The notes: generated by a model from the sequence alone, not told the origin. 64,000 nt of DNA from Streptomyces inusitatus (GCF_014651115.1 NZ_BMWG01000003.1:83685-147684), one strand, 5' to 3'; positions 21,159 through 28,606 are shown, counted from the first letter of the stretch. Made by a program: numbers and translations.

Positions 21159-22601
21159 CTAAAACGGGGCGGCGGGTGACTGGAGGGCGTCGAGCCGGGT
21201 CTGGGCCTGCTGCTCGCGGCAACGCCGGTATGCGCTGCTCGGCGGGGCGGCGCAGTTGCCGGGATCGGTCTCCACGGGTGCCTCGCCGGCCGGGGTGCCG
21301 TTCACATGGGCAGCGGCCCGGTCCAGTCCGGCATGGCACTCCTGGCACACCCGGTCGTCCGGGACGACGCCGGGGAACGGCTGATCGCAGACCTCGCACT
21401 GCTCCCGGTCCCGGTAGAGGCGCGGCGGCCGGTGCTCCGGCACCCAGCGCCCTGCGAGACGGTCAGTGCGCCGCTCCTTGATCCGGGCCTCACACGGCTT
21501 GCACGCGTGTCCGGTGTGGATGTTCAGCCCGTCCTCGCACTCCGTGTCCGGGCAGTACGGGGTAGGGCGCAGCAGTTCCTCCACCACGCCGAGGGGGGAA
21601 CGGAGAACGCCGTCGTGGTGGTCGCGCTCATAGCCGTACGCGGTCCAACGCCGGGCAGCCCGTACGCCGAGCTGGTCGGGCGTCCGGTCCCCGAGCGCAC
21701 GGGCGATGACCTGGCGGCTGACGTTCGGCAGGTGGCCGTACGGGAACTGCGCGGCGAGGACGGTCCGCAGCTCCGGCGGGAGCAGTGCCTCCGTGGCGTA
21801 GATCCGCTGCCGGACGTCCAGCGGGAACGGACTCCCCGGCCCAGTGCCCTTGTCGCTCGCGGACTTCGGCTTCCGAGGGCCAGGCACCGGCCTGGCCGCG
21901 ACGGAATCTCCAGGTTCCTCCTCAGCCTCGACGGGACCGGTCTTGTCCGTCGCGGCGGAGCCGCTGTCTTCCTCGCGCACGCCACTACCCGCACTAGCCC
22001 TACGGGCGTCAGCGGCGCTACGCGCCGAAGGCGCTGGTTGTTCTTCCTTGTTCTGGTTGAGCTTGTTCTTAGTTACCACCCCCTCCGGGGGGTGTACGTC
22101 CCCCCCAAGGAGAGGGCCTACGTCCCCCCCCTCCAGAGGGGGTACCTCCTGTTCTGCTGGTTCATCCGGGTGAACGCCTCGGGCGCGTCCGGCCATCGTT
22201 GTCCTGGCCAGCTGGCCGTCTCGGTTGGCGTGGTGCCAGTCGGACGACTGGAGCGGACCGGTGAAGCCCTCCGGAGGGTGCACTCTCAGCGTGATGACGT
22301 ACCGGCGGCCGTTGCCTCCGGTCTTCGTCAGCGTCTCCACATCGACCGCGCCGCCGGTCTCCAACTCCCGCATGTACGGGGCAACCTTGTCGCCGCGGGA
22401 CAGCCCCATCATCGAGGCCAGGTCGTCGAGCGTCGGCCAGACGACTAGGTCGCCCCGGTCGCGGTTCACGTGCGCGTTGTAGAGGTCGTAGAGCCGGTTC
22501 GCCTGTGCGGAGAAAGCGAAAGCCACCCAGTGCGGCTTGATCCCAAAGGGCGGCAACTCGGAATGGACGACCTGCGGAACGTCGGGAGCCCAATTAGTCA
22601 T
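21159..22601 (-). CDS. Winged-helix protein, candidate replication initiator
   Basis: 480 residues from ATG 22601, with a GGGGGG-type ribosome site 8 bases upstream; a GTG nine codons earlier is the alternative. Residues 10-110 form a winged HTH (PTLDDLASMMGLSRGDKVAPYMRELETGG). Residues 130-250 are a low-complexity linker rich in Gly, Glu, Pro. Residues 255-350 are a conserved helical domain (RQVIARALGDRTPDQLGVRAARRW), and the C-terminal part has zinc-knuckle pairs (CEDG, CKPC, CEVC, CQEC). This layout is common for replication/initiation-type proteins of actinobacterial phages and elements. First gene of the operon to 18466. Confidence 0.65.
   Translation of the reverse strand: MTNWAPDVPQVVHSELPPFGIKPHWVAFAFSAQANRLYDLYNAHVNRDRGDLVVWPTLDDLASMMGLSRGDKVAPYMRELETGGAVDVETLTKTGGNGRRYVITLRVHPPEGFTGPLQSSDWHHANRDGQLARTTMAGRARGVHPDEPAEQEVPPLEGGDVGPLLGGDVHPPEGVVTKNKLNQNKEEQPAPSARSAADARRASAGSGVREEDSGSAATDKTGPVEAEEEPGDSVAARPVPGPRKPKSASDKGTGPGSPFPLDVRQRIYATEALLPPELRTVLAAQFPYGHLPNVSRQVIARALGDRTPDQLGVRAARRWTAYGYERDHHDGVLRSPLGVVEELLRPTPYCPDTECEDGLNIHTGHACKPCEARIKERRTDRLAGRWVPEHRPPRLYRDREQCEVCDQPFPGVVPDDRVCQECHAGLDRAAAHVNGTPAGEAPVETDPGNCAAPPSSAYRRCREQQAQTRLDALQSPAAPF
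22077..22147. repeat. Direct repeats and palindromes in the linker of the winged-helix gene
   Basis: TACGTCCCCCCC occurs at 22095-22106 and 22119-22130 (24-base period), flanked by the near-palindromes ACCCCCTCCGGGGGGT and CCCCCTCCAGAGGGGG. The repeats encode the linker. They may be iteron-like sites within a candidate initiator gene, or just a repetitive linker. Confidence 0.4.
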
Positions 22602-22772
22602 CGGACACCCCCCGCAGGGGACGGACACCCAGCAGCGCAGGCGCGGTACCGGCCGCCCTGGGCACTGCTTCCTGACGCATGGTGTCTCTTCTCGGTCGTG
22701 CTGTCGGGTGGTGTTTCAGCTGGCGGGGCGCGAGGGCGTATGCGATCCGCGCACCCCTTGATCGTGATGCAC

Positions 22773-22824
22773 ATCATAGCCTACATGGCTTTCATGTACA
22801 TCTAGGCCGACCGTCAGGTACGGT
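22773..22824. promoter_or_regulatory. Divergent promoter region with TGTACA-type dyad
   Basis: TACATG (22782-22787), five bases, CATGTA (22793-22798) form a perfect dyad containing TGTACA (22795-22800), the hexamer recognised by YefM-family antitoxins. Minus-strand TATGAT (22773-22778) faces the winged-helix operon. Plus-strand TACGGT (22819-22824) ends 6 bases before the antitoxin ATG, implying a leaderless transcript. The dyad covers the -35 zone of both. Confidence 0.5.
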
Positions 22825-22830
22825 GAGCCC

Positions 22831-23043
22831 ATGAGCGCTACGAGGGACGAGTACGAGCAGTCCATCGCCAAGGTCCGCAACTCCTTCGCGGACGCCGTCG
22901 GGCGAGCCCGCTACAACGGGGCCATCACCGTGCTGACCAGCCGCAGCAAGAGGGCGGCGGCCATCGTGCCGATGGAGTTCTACGAGCGCGCCCTGGTCGC
23001 CCTCGGCGAGTCCGTCGACCCCAAGGGCGATCCCGACGCCTGA
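22831..23043 (+). CDS. Phd/YefM-type antitoxin-like protein
   Basis: 70 residues matching the short Phd/YefM antitoxin pattern: an N-terminal helix (SIAKVRNSFADAVGRARYNG), a beta strand (AITVLTSRSKRAAAIVP) and a final helix (MEFYERALVAL). Such proteins repress their own promoter and neutralise a toxin through the C-terminus. The usual downstream RelE/Doc toxin is absent. Instead the gene converges, stop to stop with 8 bases between, on an Arr-like ADP-ribosyltransferase candidate. It may be an orphan regulator, or half of an unusual pair. Confidence 0.65.
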   Translation: MSATRDEYEQSIAKVRNSFADAVGRARYNGAITVLTSRSKRAAAIVPMEFYERALVALGESVDPKGDPDA

Positions 23044-23051
23044 CCACTGGT

Positions 23052-23540
23052 TCACTGCGGGCCGCCTTCGACGAAGGCGGCCTCTTCGGCGTGCGCGGCC
23101 CGCCGCTGGTCAGCGATCATGTCCGCGACCCTCCACCGCCGGTTCAGCCGGCGCCGCTCCGCCATGGTGAGCTGCACCGCTCGGCTGTAGACCGACAGGA
23201 CCCGCGCGGCCGGGGCGCACCAGGTCGGGAAGTGGTCCTCCTCGGACGGCTCGACGTTGCCGATCAGCTCGACGACGTACAGGTCGCCGTACCAGGCCAT
23301 CGATGCGTAGTGCCGTGCGTACTCCCGGTCCGAGGTCGCATACACGCGGTCCGGGCGGCCGGTCGGCGGGTCGACGACGCCGAGGCCGGGCACGACACGG
23401 TTCTCACCGCGCGCGCGGGCCTCGCACGTCGGACACCCGTCGACCGTGCGGTGGTGGCCCGGCTCGATCAGGTCGGCCGGCTTGAGGCCGGGCACGCCGC
23501 CGTGGAACAGGCGAGGCAAGGACATCGGGTCAACGCTCAT
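23052..23540 (-). CDS. Arr/ART-fold ADP-ribosyltransferase candidate
   Basis: 162 residues, start ATG 23540 (a second in-frame Met five residues on). Features of rifampin ADP-ribosyltransferase-like (Arr) and related ART-fold proteins are visible: LFHGGVPGLKPADLIEPG (residues 11-28), a central VYATSDREYARHYASM segment (about 66-81), GDLYVVELIGNVEPSEEDHF (about 85-104) and a closing RVLSVYSRAVQLT. A CPTCEAR insertion may bind zinc. It could modify an antibiotic, a host protein or nucleic acid; Arr proper is about 140 residues. Preceded by a GC hairpin near 23567-23592. Confidence 0.55.
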   Translation of the reverse strand: MSVDPMSLPRLFHGGVPGLKPADLIEPGHHRTVDGCPTCEARARGENRVVPGLGVVDPPTGRPDRVYATSDREYARHYASMAWYGDLYVVELIGNVEPSEEDHFPTWCAPAARVLSVYSRAVQLTMAERRRLNRRWRVADMIADQRRAAHAEEAAFVEGGPQ

Positions 23541-23602
23541 CAGGGGCTCCGCTCCGGAAACGACGGGCGGGGCCAGGCCGGTGCCCGGCCCCGCGAGGGT
23601 GT

Positions 23603-24310
23603 TCAGGACGTGGTCACTCCGCCGCGCCGGGTCGCCGGACGCGGGTCCGCAGCGGCACCTCGGCCTCGATGAGGAGGATCCGTGTCAGCCCGAACGACAG
23701 GCCGTGCTCGGCCGCCAGGGCCCGGATCGACGACCCGCTCGCATAGCCGGCCGCCACGGCGGCACGCAGCTGGTCGCGGACTTCGCCCTTGAGGCGCGGA
23801 CGCCGGACTTGCGGTCCCCGCACACCACGCCGCACGGACTCCTGATCCTGGTCCTCGTTCATCGCTCAGTTCCTTTCCGGGGGGGTGGACTTGCCGGGCG
23901 GCGCGGGCGTCCAGCCCGGCCGCGTACGTCATCAGCGACCGGAGCGACTCGGCCCGCTCCTCGGGTGAGGCACCGGCCATCGCCGCCGCGAGGGCGGTCA
24001 CCGTCTCTGCGTCGCAGTTGCAGTAGGCGGTGACCAGCCGGGCCGCGAACAACCGGGCCGGGTCGCCCTCGGCGTCGCCGAGCTGGTCGAGGACCCACGC
24101 CTCACCCCGGGCCGCGTCCGGCGGCCCGTGCCGGGTGAGGAGGGCCTTCAGCGCGGTGTCCGCGACAACCCGGCACACCGCGATCAGATCCAGCGCCTCG
24201 GCCTGCCAGACGATCCGGCCGGCAGTGTCCGCGACGAGCCATCCGTCGCCGTGGCGGGCCGCTTCAAGGCCCTGCCGCGTCCAGAGCGTCAGCACATCCG
24301 GGCTCAGCAC
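23603..24310 (-). CDS. Unknown protein with a probable frameshift near its 3' end
   Basis: The GTG start at 24310 overlaps the previous stop. The first about 145 residues (VLSPDVLTLWTRQGLEAARHGDGWLVADTAGRIV...) look like a normal helical protein. Past a run of seven G (23879-23885) the frame becomes Arg/Gly/Pro-rich shadow sequence overlapping the HTH gene. One base of slippage would end the protein at the ATGA junction at 23859-23862, matching the coupling seen everywhere else in the operon. Sequencing error, true mutation or programmed slippage are all possible. Confidence 0.5.
   Translation of the reverse strand: MLSPDVLTLWTRQGLEAARHGDGWLVADTAGRIVWQAEALDLIAVCRVVADTALKALLTRHGPPDAARGEAWVLDQLGDAEGDPARLFAARLVTAYCNCDAETVTALAAAMAGASPEERAESLRSLMTYAAGLDARAARQVHPPGKELSDERGPGSGVRAAWCAGTASPASAPQGRSPRPAACRRGGRLCERVVDPGPGGRARPVVRADTDPPHRGRGAAADPRPATRRGGVTTS
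23614..23862 (-). CDS. Small HTH DNA-binding protein
   Basis: 82 residues from ATG 23862. RDQLRAAVAAGYASGSSIRALAAEHGLSFGLTRILLIEAEVPLRTR (residues 29-74) is a resolvase-like or Lsr2-like helix-turn-helix flanked by basic termini. It overlaps the open frame 23603-24310 in another register. The two cannot both be ordinary genes over the overlap, and this frame has the better protein-like composition there. It ends the long minus-strand operon. Confidence 0.65.
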   Translation of the reverse strand: MNEDQDQESVRRGVRGPQVRRPRLKGEVRDQLRAAVAAGYASGSSIRALAAEHGLSFGLTRILLIEAEVPLRTRVRRPGAAE

Positions 24311-24522
24311 GGCAGCACCGCCCCGCCGTAGACGGCAACGATCCGGGTGATCTCCGCCCGATCCGCCTCCGCGCACACCTTGCAGGACGGCAGCTTCTTC
24401 CCGTCCCGCAGATTCGTCGCAGCGCCGCAGTGCCAGCACGGCCGCGCCTCGTCGTCGTAGTGCCGCGGGTGCGACCAGTCGAGTAGGCCGGCCAGCGGCA
24501 CCACAACCTCATGCGACGGCAT
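24304..24522 (-). CDS. Small zinc-knuckle protein
   Basis: 72 residues from ATG 24522, overlapping the WhiB-like gene by 14 bases. CWHC and CKVC pairs 16 residues apart form a zinc ribbon, with basic residues between them (NLRDGKKLPS) and a helical end (AEITRIVAVYGG). It probably binds nucleic acid or a partner protein. Function unknown. Confidence 0.65.
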   Translation of the reverse strand: MPSHEVVVPLAGLLDWSHPRHYDDEARPCWHCGAATNLRDGKKLPSCKVCAEADRAEITRIVAVYGGAVLPC

Positions 24523-24862
24523 CGGCTTCCGCCTCTCTCTTCGCCTTCGCCTTCGCCTGCCGCCGCTGCTGCTCGGCCGTACGGCGGGCCGCTCGCAGCA
24601 GCTCCGCCCGCTCGTACTCGTCGAGACCGCCCCACACGCCGTAGTCCTCACGGCGCGTCAAGGCGTGCGACAAGCACTGCGGACGGACCGGACAGACACC
24701 GCAGAAGCCCTTGGCGTACTCGGTCTCCAGCTGCGCCGGAACTCCACCGGTCCCGACCGGGAAGAAGATCTCGGGCTCCTGGCCGGAGCACGCGGCACCA
24801 TCACTCCAGTGCGCGCGGCGGGGCAGCGTGATGCGGTCAGCCGGCCTCGGGATGCGCGGCAT
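24509..24862 (-). CDS. WhiB-like iron-sulfur regulator
   Basis: 117 residues; ATG 24862 preceded by GAGGAG. Four conserved cysteines (C25, C54, C57, C63), expected to bind a [4Fe-4S] cluster, the Wbl turn YGVWGGL (74-80), and a long basic Lys/Arg/Ala tail (86-115) for DNA contact. Wbl proteins bind the housekeeping sigma factor and redirect transcription in actinobacteria; phages and plasmids carry them to reprogramme the host. The DNA just upstream is a dense GTCCGGAC cluster, a candidate control region. Downstream neighbours are small zinc proteins. Confidence 0.9.
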   Translation of the reverse strand: MPRIPRPADRITLPRRAHWSDGAACSGQEPEIFFPVGTGGVPAQLETEYAKGFCGVCPVRPQCLSHALTRREDYGVWGGLDEYERAELLRAARRTAEQQRRQAKAKAKREAEADAVA

Positions 24863-24878
24863 AGCTCCTCCTCGGTGT

Positions 24879-25018
24879 CGTGTCCGGACACGTCCAACCC
24901 CGATGCGCGGACACGTCCGGACAGATGTCCGCGCAGGCCAGACCCCCTTCACTCCCCCTCGTTCCAGTTGTCCGGGGTGCAACCCGGACATGGTCCGGAC
25001 ACGTCCGGACCATGTCCG
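24879..25018. repeat. Densest GTCCGGAC cluster, upstream of the WhiB-like gene
   Basis: Four exact GTCCGGAC copies (24882-24889, 24915-24922, 24993-25000, 25003-25010) plus TGTCCG half-sites lie in the 86-base gap before the WhiB-like gene and in the end of the preceding small gene. Adjacent copies at 24993 and 25003 are spaced 10 bases, one helical turn. Confidence 0.65.
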
Positions 25019-25164
25019 TAGCAGTGCCGGTCGCTCCCCCGGCAGCACCGCGAAACGACGAGGAGACCGACCACTCCGAGGAGCAGCGGCATCCAGATCG
25101 GGGCCATCTCGACCACTACGACGGCGACCGTGAGGCAGGCCCACAGCACTTTCCAGAGGCTCAC
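24949..25164 (-). CDS. Small membrane protein
   Basis: 71 residues; the GTG start at 25164 is fixed by GTGA overlap with the previous stop. Two adjacent hydrophobic helices (about residues 4-40: KVLWACLTVAVVVVEMAPIW, MPLLLGVVGLLVVS) and a Cys-containing hydrophilic tail (CCRGSDRHC...CPGC). The tail is encoded by the GTCCGGAC repeats. Confidence 0.6.
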   Translation of the reverse strand: MSLWKVLWACLTVAVVVVEMAPIWMPLLLGVVGLLVVSRCCRGSDRHCYGHGPDVSGPCPGCTPDNWNEGE

Positions 25165-25466
25165 GGCGTCACCACCGCCCCGAAGTCCCTGCGCCAGCGG
25201 TCCACCGTCCGGCTGGAGATCCCCAGCCGGTTCGCGATGTCCCGCGCCGACCACTCGGCCTTCGTCATCTCCTCGGCCGCGTACCGCTGCTCCCCGTCGG
25301 TCAGCGGCGGGCACACACCCCGGCGCGACATCGCACGCTCCACAGCGATCAGATCGATGCCGCGGTACCAGGTCGTGCCAGGGCGGATCACGCCCCGCCC
25401 CCGGTCGGGGAGCTGCGCCAGCAGTCCCCCGACCGATTCCAGAGCGGCGGTCTTCTCGCCGGTCAC
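25161..25466 (-). CDS. HTH protein (homeodomain-like)
   Basis: 101 residues from GTG 25466, overlapping the RusA-like gene's stop. The C-terminal half is a classic HTH (LTDGEQRYAAEEMTKAEWSARDIANRLGISSRTVDRWRRDF, residues 55-95), the N-terminal half a helical domain (VGGLLAQLPDRGRGVIRPGTTWYRGIDLI). Likely a regulator or DNA-binding partner of the recombination genes upstream. Confidence 0.75.
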   Translation of the reverse strand: MTGEKTAALESVGGLLAQLPDRGRGVIRPGTTWYRGIDLIAVERAMSRRGVCPPLTDGEQRYAAEEMTKAEWSARDIANRLGISSRTVDRWRRDFGAVVTP

Positions 25467-25966
25467 CGCCGCCCCCTTCGCTGCGCAGGGCGCGGAGCAG
25501 CAACTCCGGTACGGTCCAGCGACGAGGAGTGATGGGCCACGACCAGCAGCGTCCGAGGTGCCGCAGCATCCAGCTCGATCACCCCGTACACGGCCGTGAT
25601 CTGCGCGTCGTCGACCCACGCAATGCCGTTTCCGGCATCGCACACATGCTTCAGCAGGTTGTCGACGTCGATCCGCTGCCTGTCCGGCCGGAAGAACACC
25701 GCACCGACCGCGAGGTTCCCGGTCCACGGCTGACGGAATGCTCGTCGCAGCAGCCAGGCCGTACGGGTCTCCGCCTCCTCGTCCGCGCTCGCCTTGTACG
25801 CCCGCCCCTCCCGGCTGAACCGGGGCCTCGACTTCGACGCCGGCGTGCCCGGCAGCATGAGGAACAGCGGCTCCGGGGAGTCTGGCGCCAGCACCGATGC
25901 CAGCAGCCGCATCCGCTTCTCGTCCGCGTCCCTCCCGCCGACCGGCAGGAGACTCGTCCCGCTCAC
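25463..25966 (-). CDS. RusA-like Holliday-junction resolvase
   Basis: 167 residues (GTG 25966, GTGA overlap). The RusA landmarks are present: LPGTPASKSRPRFSREGRAYK (39-58), the acidic cluster RIDVDNLLKHVCDAGNGIAWVDD with D100, D102 and D119/D120 as metal ligands, followed by the strand ITAVYGVIEL. RusA dimers cut four-way junctions. In phages and elements it resolves recombination or replication intermediates, which fits the exonuclease/annealase genes in the same operon. Confidence 0.85.
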   Translation of the reverse strand: MSGTSLLPVGGRDADEKRMRLLASVLAPDSPEPLFLMLPGTPASKSRPRFSREGRAYKASADEEAETRTAWLLRRAFRQPWTGNLAVGAVFFRPDRQRIDVDNLLKHVCDAGNGIAWVDDAQITAVYGVIELDAAAPRTLLVVAHHSSSLDRTGVAAPRPAQRRGRR

Positions 25967-26649
25967 GAGGCATCACCCTCGCCCGACATCCAGTCCTCGG
26001 GCAGCGGCGCGGACGCGCGGAACGCGGTCAGCACCAGCTCGTCGTCCTCCGCACCGCAGTTCGCCTCGACGTCCAGCCACCGGCCCGGGAGGCTGTCAAC
26101 GTCCAAGCCGCTCTCCGAAGCGATCTGGTCCATCAGGACCGTCACCGGCACGCCCGGCAGCCAGGCGACGACCTCCACGCGCGCCAGACGGGCCTTCGTG
26201 TCGATGTCGATCACGCGGACTGCGGTGGCCTCGCGGATGTCGTCCCGGCCCCGCAGGTAGGTGTGTCCGAGCGGCGTGATCGCGGGCCTCGCGTGCACGA
26301 GCTGGCCGAGCCCCCGCAACTCCAGCTCCGGAAACATCCCGGCCGGGTCCTCGGCGTGCGCGCCCTTCGCCATCTCCCGCAGCAGGGCCTCCGCCTCCGG
26401 CGCAAGCGGCAGCTCCCGCGCCATGCGGGTCACCCGCACCTGCGCGGCGCGCCACGCGGCCGTGTGCCTGGTCGTCTCCGCCGAGCACGGGCAGCCCGAC
26501 ACCGTCTCACGGGCCTCATCGCCGGTGTGCCCCACGCAGCGCATCACACTGTCCCGACCCCGCTGACACAGCGCCTCCGTGCAGCACGAGCAGCGCGGGC
26601 AGTCCTTCTGGGCCGGCCGGATGTACTCCGGGCCGAACGGCTCATCCAC
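25963..26649 (-). CDS. Unknown protein with an N-terminal Cys cluster
   Basis: 228 residues, GTG 26649, overlapping the preceding gene by 8 bases. The N-terminus has a dense Cys pattern (CPRCSCCTEALC, C39, CPC near 54), probably zinc-binding. A helical middle and a beta-rich C-terminal domain (VRVIDIDTKARLARVEVVAWLPGVPVTVLMDQIA) follow. Sits between the exonuclease and RusA genes, so a DNA-metabolism role is possible but not shown. Confidence 0.65.
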   Translation of the reverse strand: MDEPFGPEYIRPAQKDCPRCSCCTEALCQRGRDSVMRCVGHTGDEARETVSGCPCSAETTRHTAAWRAAQVRVTRMARELPLAPEAEALLREMAKGAHAEDPAGMFPELELRGLGQLVHARPAITPLGHTYLRGRDDIREATAVRVIDIDTKARLARVEVVAWLPGVPVTVLMDQIASESGLDVDSLPGRWLDVEANCGAEDDELVLTAFRASAPLPEDWMSGEGDAS

Positions 26650-26866
26650 GGGACTCCTCCGTCACGGTGCTGGTGGTCTTGCACGAAAGGCAGCGGCGCA
26701 CGCCGACGTCGACCAGGTGCGGCGTCCACCGCTTCTCGGCCGGGCACAGGGACCACAGCGGCCCGACCCGGAACAAGGCAGCGCGGGCCGGCCGGGGCGA
26801 CGACAGGAAGAACGCCACGGCCACCACGGTGAGGACGGCCAGGGCGACCGCCAGGGCCTCGGTCAC
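26642..26866 (-). CDS. Small membrane protein with zinc-knuckle tail
   Basis: 74 residues from a GTG overlapping the exonuclease stop. One N-terminal membrane helix (ALAVALAVLTVVAVAFFLS) then a soluble part with CPAEK and CLSC. Resembles the other anchored small knuckle proteins of the element (6088-6345). Function unknown. Confidence 0.6.
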   Translation of the reverse strand: MTEALAVALAVLTVVAVAFFLSSPRPARAALFRVGPLWSLCPAEKRWTPHLVDVGVRRCLSCKTTSTVTEESRG

Positions 26867-27597
26867 GAGCCCAACCCCCCGAATCCGGGACGCGCCGGGA
26901 CGATCGGCCAGTCCGTACGCACGGACGCCGCCAGGTGCCGCTTGTGCGGGGTCGACTCGAAGTACCCGCGCAGACCCTCCTGCTGGTCGGCGTACCAGCG
27001 GGCCTGCCGCTCGTGCAGCTCGTCCAGCGGCAGCCCCTTCAGCTCGGGGTGCTCGTCGAGGATCGCCGTGGTGACCGCGCATGCCGCGACCGCGTCAGCG
27101 ACCGCGTCGTGCGCGGAGCCGTGCGGCACCGCCCAGTGGGCGCACAGGTCCTCCAGGCGGCGCTTCCCGCGCCGGTACCGGTCGACCTGCTTGTCCAGCA
27201 CCTTCGGGTCGAGGACGCACGGCACCGACGACCCGAACAGCGACCGCAGCCCGTACCTGTCAGCCTCGGTCTCGATCATCGTCAGGTCGAACGCCGCGTT
27301 CATCACGACCAGCGGCCGACCGGCCTCGCACGCCTCGGCGAGCGCGGCCGTCACCTCGGCGACGACCTCGGCGGCCGGGCGGCCCGCCTCGCGGGCGGCC
27401 TCGGTGGTGTATCCGTGGATCGCCGTGGCGCCGGGCGGGATCTCGACCCCGCCCGCGTCCGACACCCACGCTTGGACCCGGGCGGGCCGGCCGCCGTCGT
27501 ACGAGACGACGGCGGCCGTGACGATCCTGTCGACCTCGGGCTCAACGCCCGTGGTCTCCAGGTCGAACCCCACCCAGGGCATGTCAGCCCAGGTCAC
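26863..27597 (-). CDS. DnaQ-like 3'-5' exonuclease (DEDDh)
   Basis: 244 residues (GTG 27597, GTGA overlap). Exonuclease I motif FDLETTG (D12, E14), Exo II MNAAFDLTM (D104) and Exo III SAHDAVADAV (H163, D168) define a DEDDh enzyme of the DNA polymerase III epsilon family. Residues 185-244 are a helical extension of unknown role. It sits between the RecT-like gene and small genes, so it probably trims DNA ends for annealing or edits during element replication. Confidence 0.85.
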   Translation of the reverse strand: MTWADMPWVGFDLETTGVEPEVDRIVTAAVVSYDGGRPARVQAWVSDAGGVEIPPGATAIHGYTTEAAREAGRPAAEVVAEVTAALAEACEAGRPLVVMNAAFDLTMIETEADRYGLRSLFGSSVPCVLDPKVLDKQVDRYRRGKRRLEDLCAHWAVPHGSAHDAVADAVAACAVTTAILDEHPELKGLPLDELHERQARWYADQQEGLRGYFESTPHKRHLAASVRTDWPIVPARPGFGGLGS

Positions 27598-28604
27598 CTG
27601 CGGTTCCCCTTCCGTGCCTTGCGGGTCGAGCGCTTCGGCTGCGACCGCTTCACCGTCTTCGTCTTCCGGGTCAGGACCGTGCCGGTCGGCTCCTGCGAGC
27701 CCTCGGCCGCCGAGTGCGCGGCCACCGCGTCCGCGAGGGCCTGCGCGTCCTCGTCCGGGGCGTGGACGACCTGCACCTGGCCGGCGTCTCCGGCGTCCTC
27801 GGCATTGCCGAGCTGGACCAGCTCCGCGCTCATGGGGACGACCTTGTGCAGCCGCCGCAACCCGCTCTTGGCCCACATGGCGTTGAAGTCGGTGTGCCAG
27901 AACGAGTTCTTCGTCCCGGAGTCCTCGGCTCGCCGGTACGCGGCGCTGTACTCGTCGCGGATCTCCTCGGCGTCCTCGCGGCTGAGGACGATCACCTGCG
28001 ACCGGGCACCGGAGGTCATCCAGCAGAAGGCGTACGCCAGGATCGGCGCGCCCCGGTTCTTCTTCGGGAGGTCCACGCGCGGCTTGTGCGTGAAGTCCAA
28101 GGGCGCGGGGGCGGTCGGCTCGTAGTTCCACTCGTCGTTCTCGTGGACCAGGCCGACGTGCACCGAGCCGACCCGGCCGGACCGGTACATCAGCTCGACG
28201 TAACCCTGGTACATCGGCACGAACACGGCCTGGTTGCCCTCGCGCTTGATGACCGCGTGGCGGCCGTCCGGCACGAGCCCGAACCGGGCGCACGTCAGCA
28301 GGGCTTGCAGGAGGCTGGCCGGGGTGCAGCGGACCAGGCCCGGCAGGGCGGCCCGCACAGCGGCCAGGAATGCCCCGGTGTCCATGTGGGACGGCAGGGC
28401 CTTGGTGAAGTGGTCGCCGTACCGCTCCAGCCACGCCAGGACGGCGTCGGTGCTCTCTCCGCCCTCCTGCCGCTCCGACGCGTGCAGCTCCTCCGCCGTG
28501 CCGTCCGCGACGACCTCAGCGGGCCGGACCTTCGGGCCGGCCAGGGCGGCGGGCTTCTCCTCGGTGGCCGCGCGCACGCGGTCCCTCAGCGACGTCAATG
28601 CCAT
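27594..28604 (-). CDS. RecT-family single-strand annealing protein
   Basis: 336 residues from ATG 28604. Residues 85-240 carry the RecT signature (LVRCTPASLLQALLTCARFGLVPDG, then FVPMYQGYVELMYRSG and the WMTSGARSQVIVLSREDAEEIRDEYS region). The tail is acidic then strongly basic (KTKTVKRSQPKRSTRKARKGNRR). RecT anneals single-stranded DNA exposed by a partner exonuclease; the YqaJ-type exonuclease gene is immediately upstream with only two bases between. Confidence 0.9.
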   Translation of the reverse strand: MALTSLRDRVRAATEEKPAALAGPKVRPAEVVADGTAEELHASERQEGGESTDAVLAWLERYGDHFTKALPSHMDTGAFLAAVRAALPGLVRCTPASLLQALLTCARFGLVPDGRHAVIKREGNQAVFVPMYQGYVELMYRSGRVGSVHVGLVHENDEWNYEPTAPAPLDFTHKPRVDLPKKNRGAPILAYAFCWMTSGARSQVIVLSREDAEEIRDEYSAAYRRAEDSGTKNSFWHTDFNAMWAKSGLRRLHKVVPMSAELVQLGNAEDAGDAGQVQVVHAPDEDAQALADAVAAHSAAEGSQEPTGTVLTRKTKTVKRSQPKRSTRKARKGNRR

Positions 28605-28606
28605 GG

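Noticed and set aside
22831..23043. A standard RelE/Doc toxin partner for the Phd-like protein
   Set aside because: No co-directional downstream gene of the right size; the only neighbour is the convergent transferase candidate.
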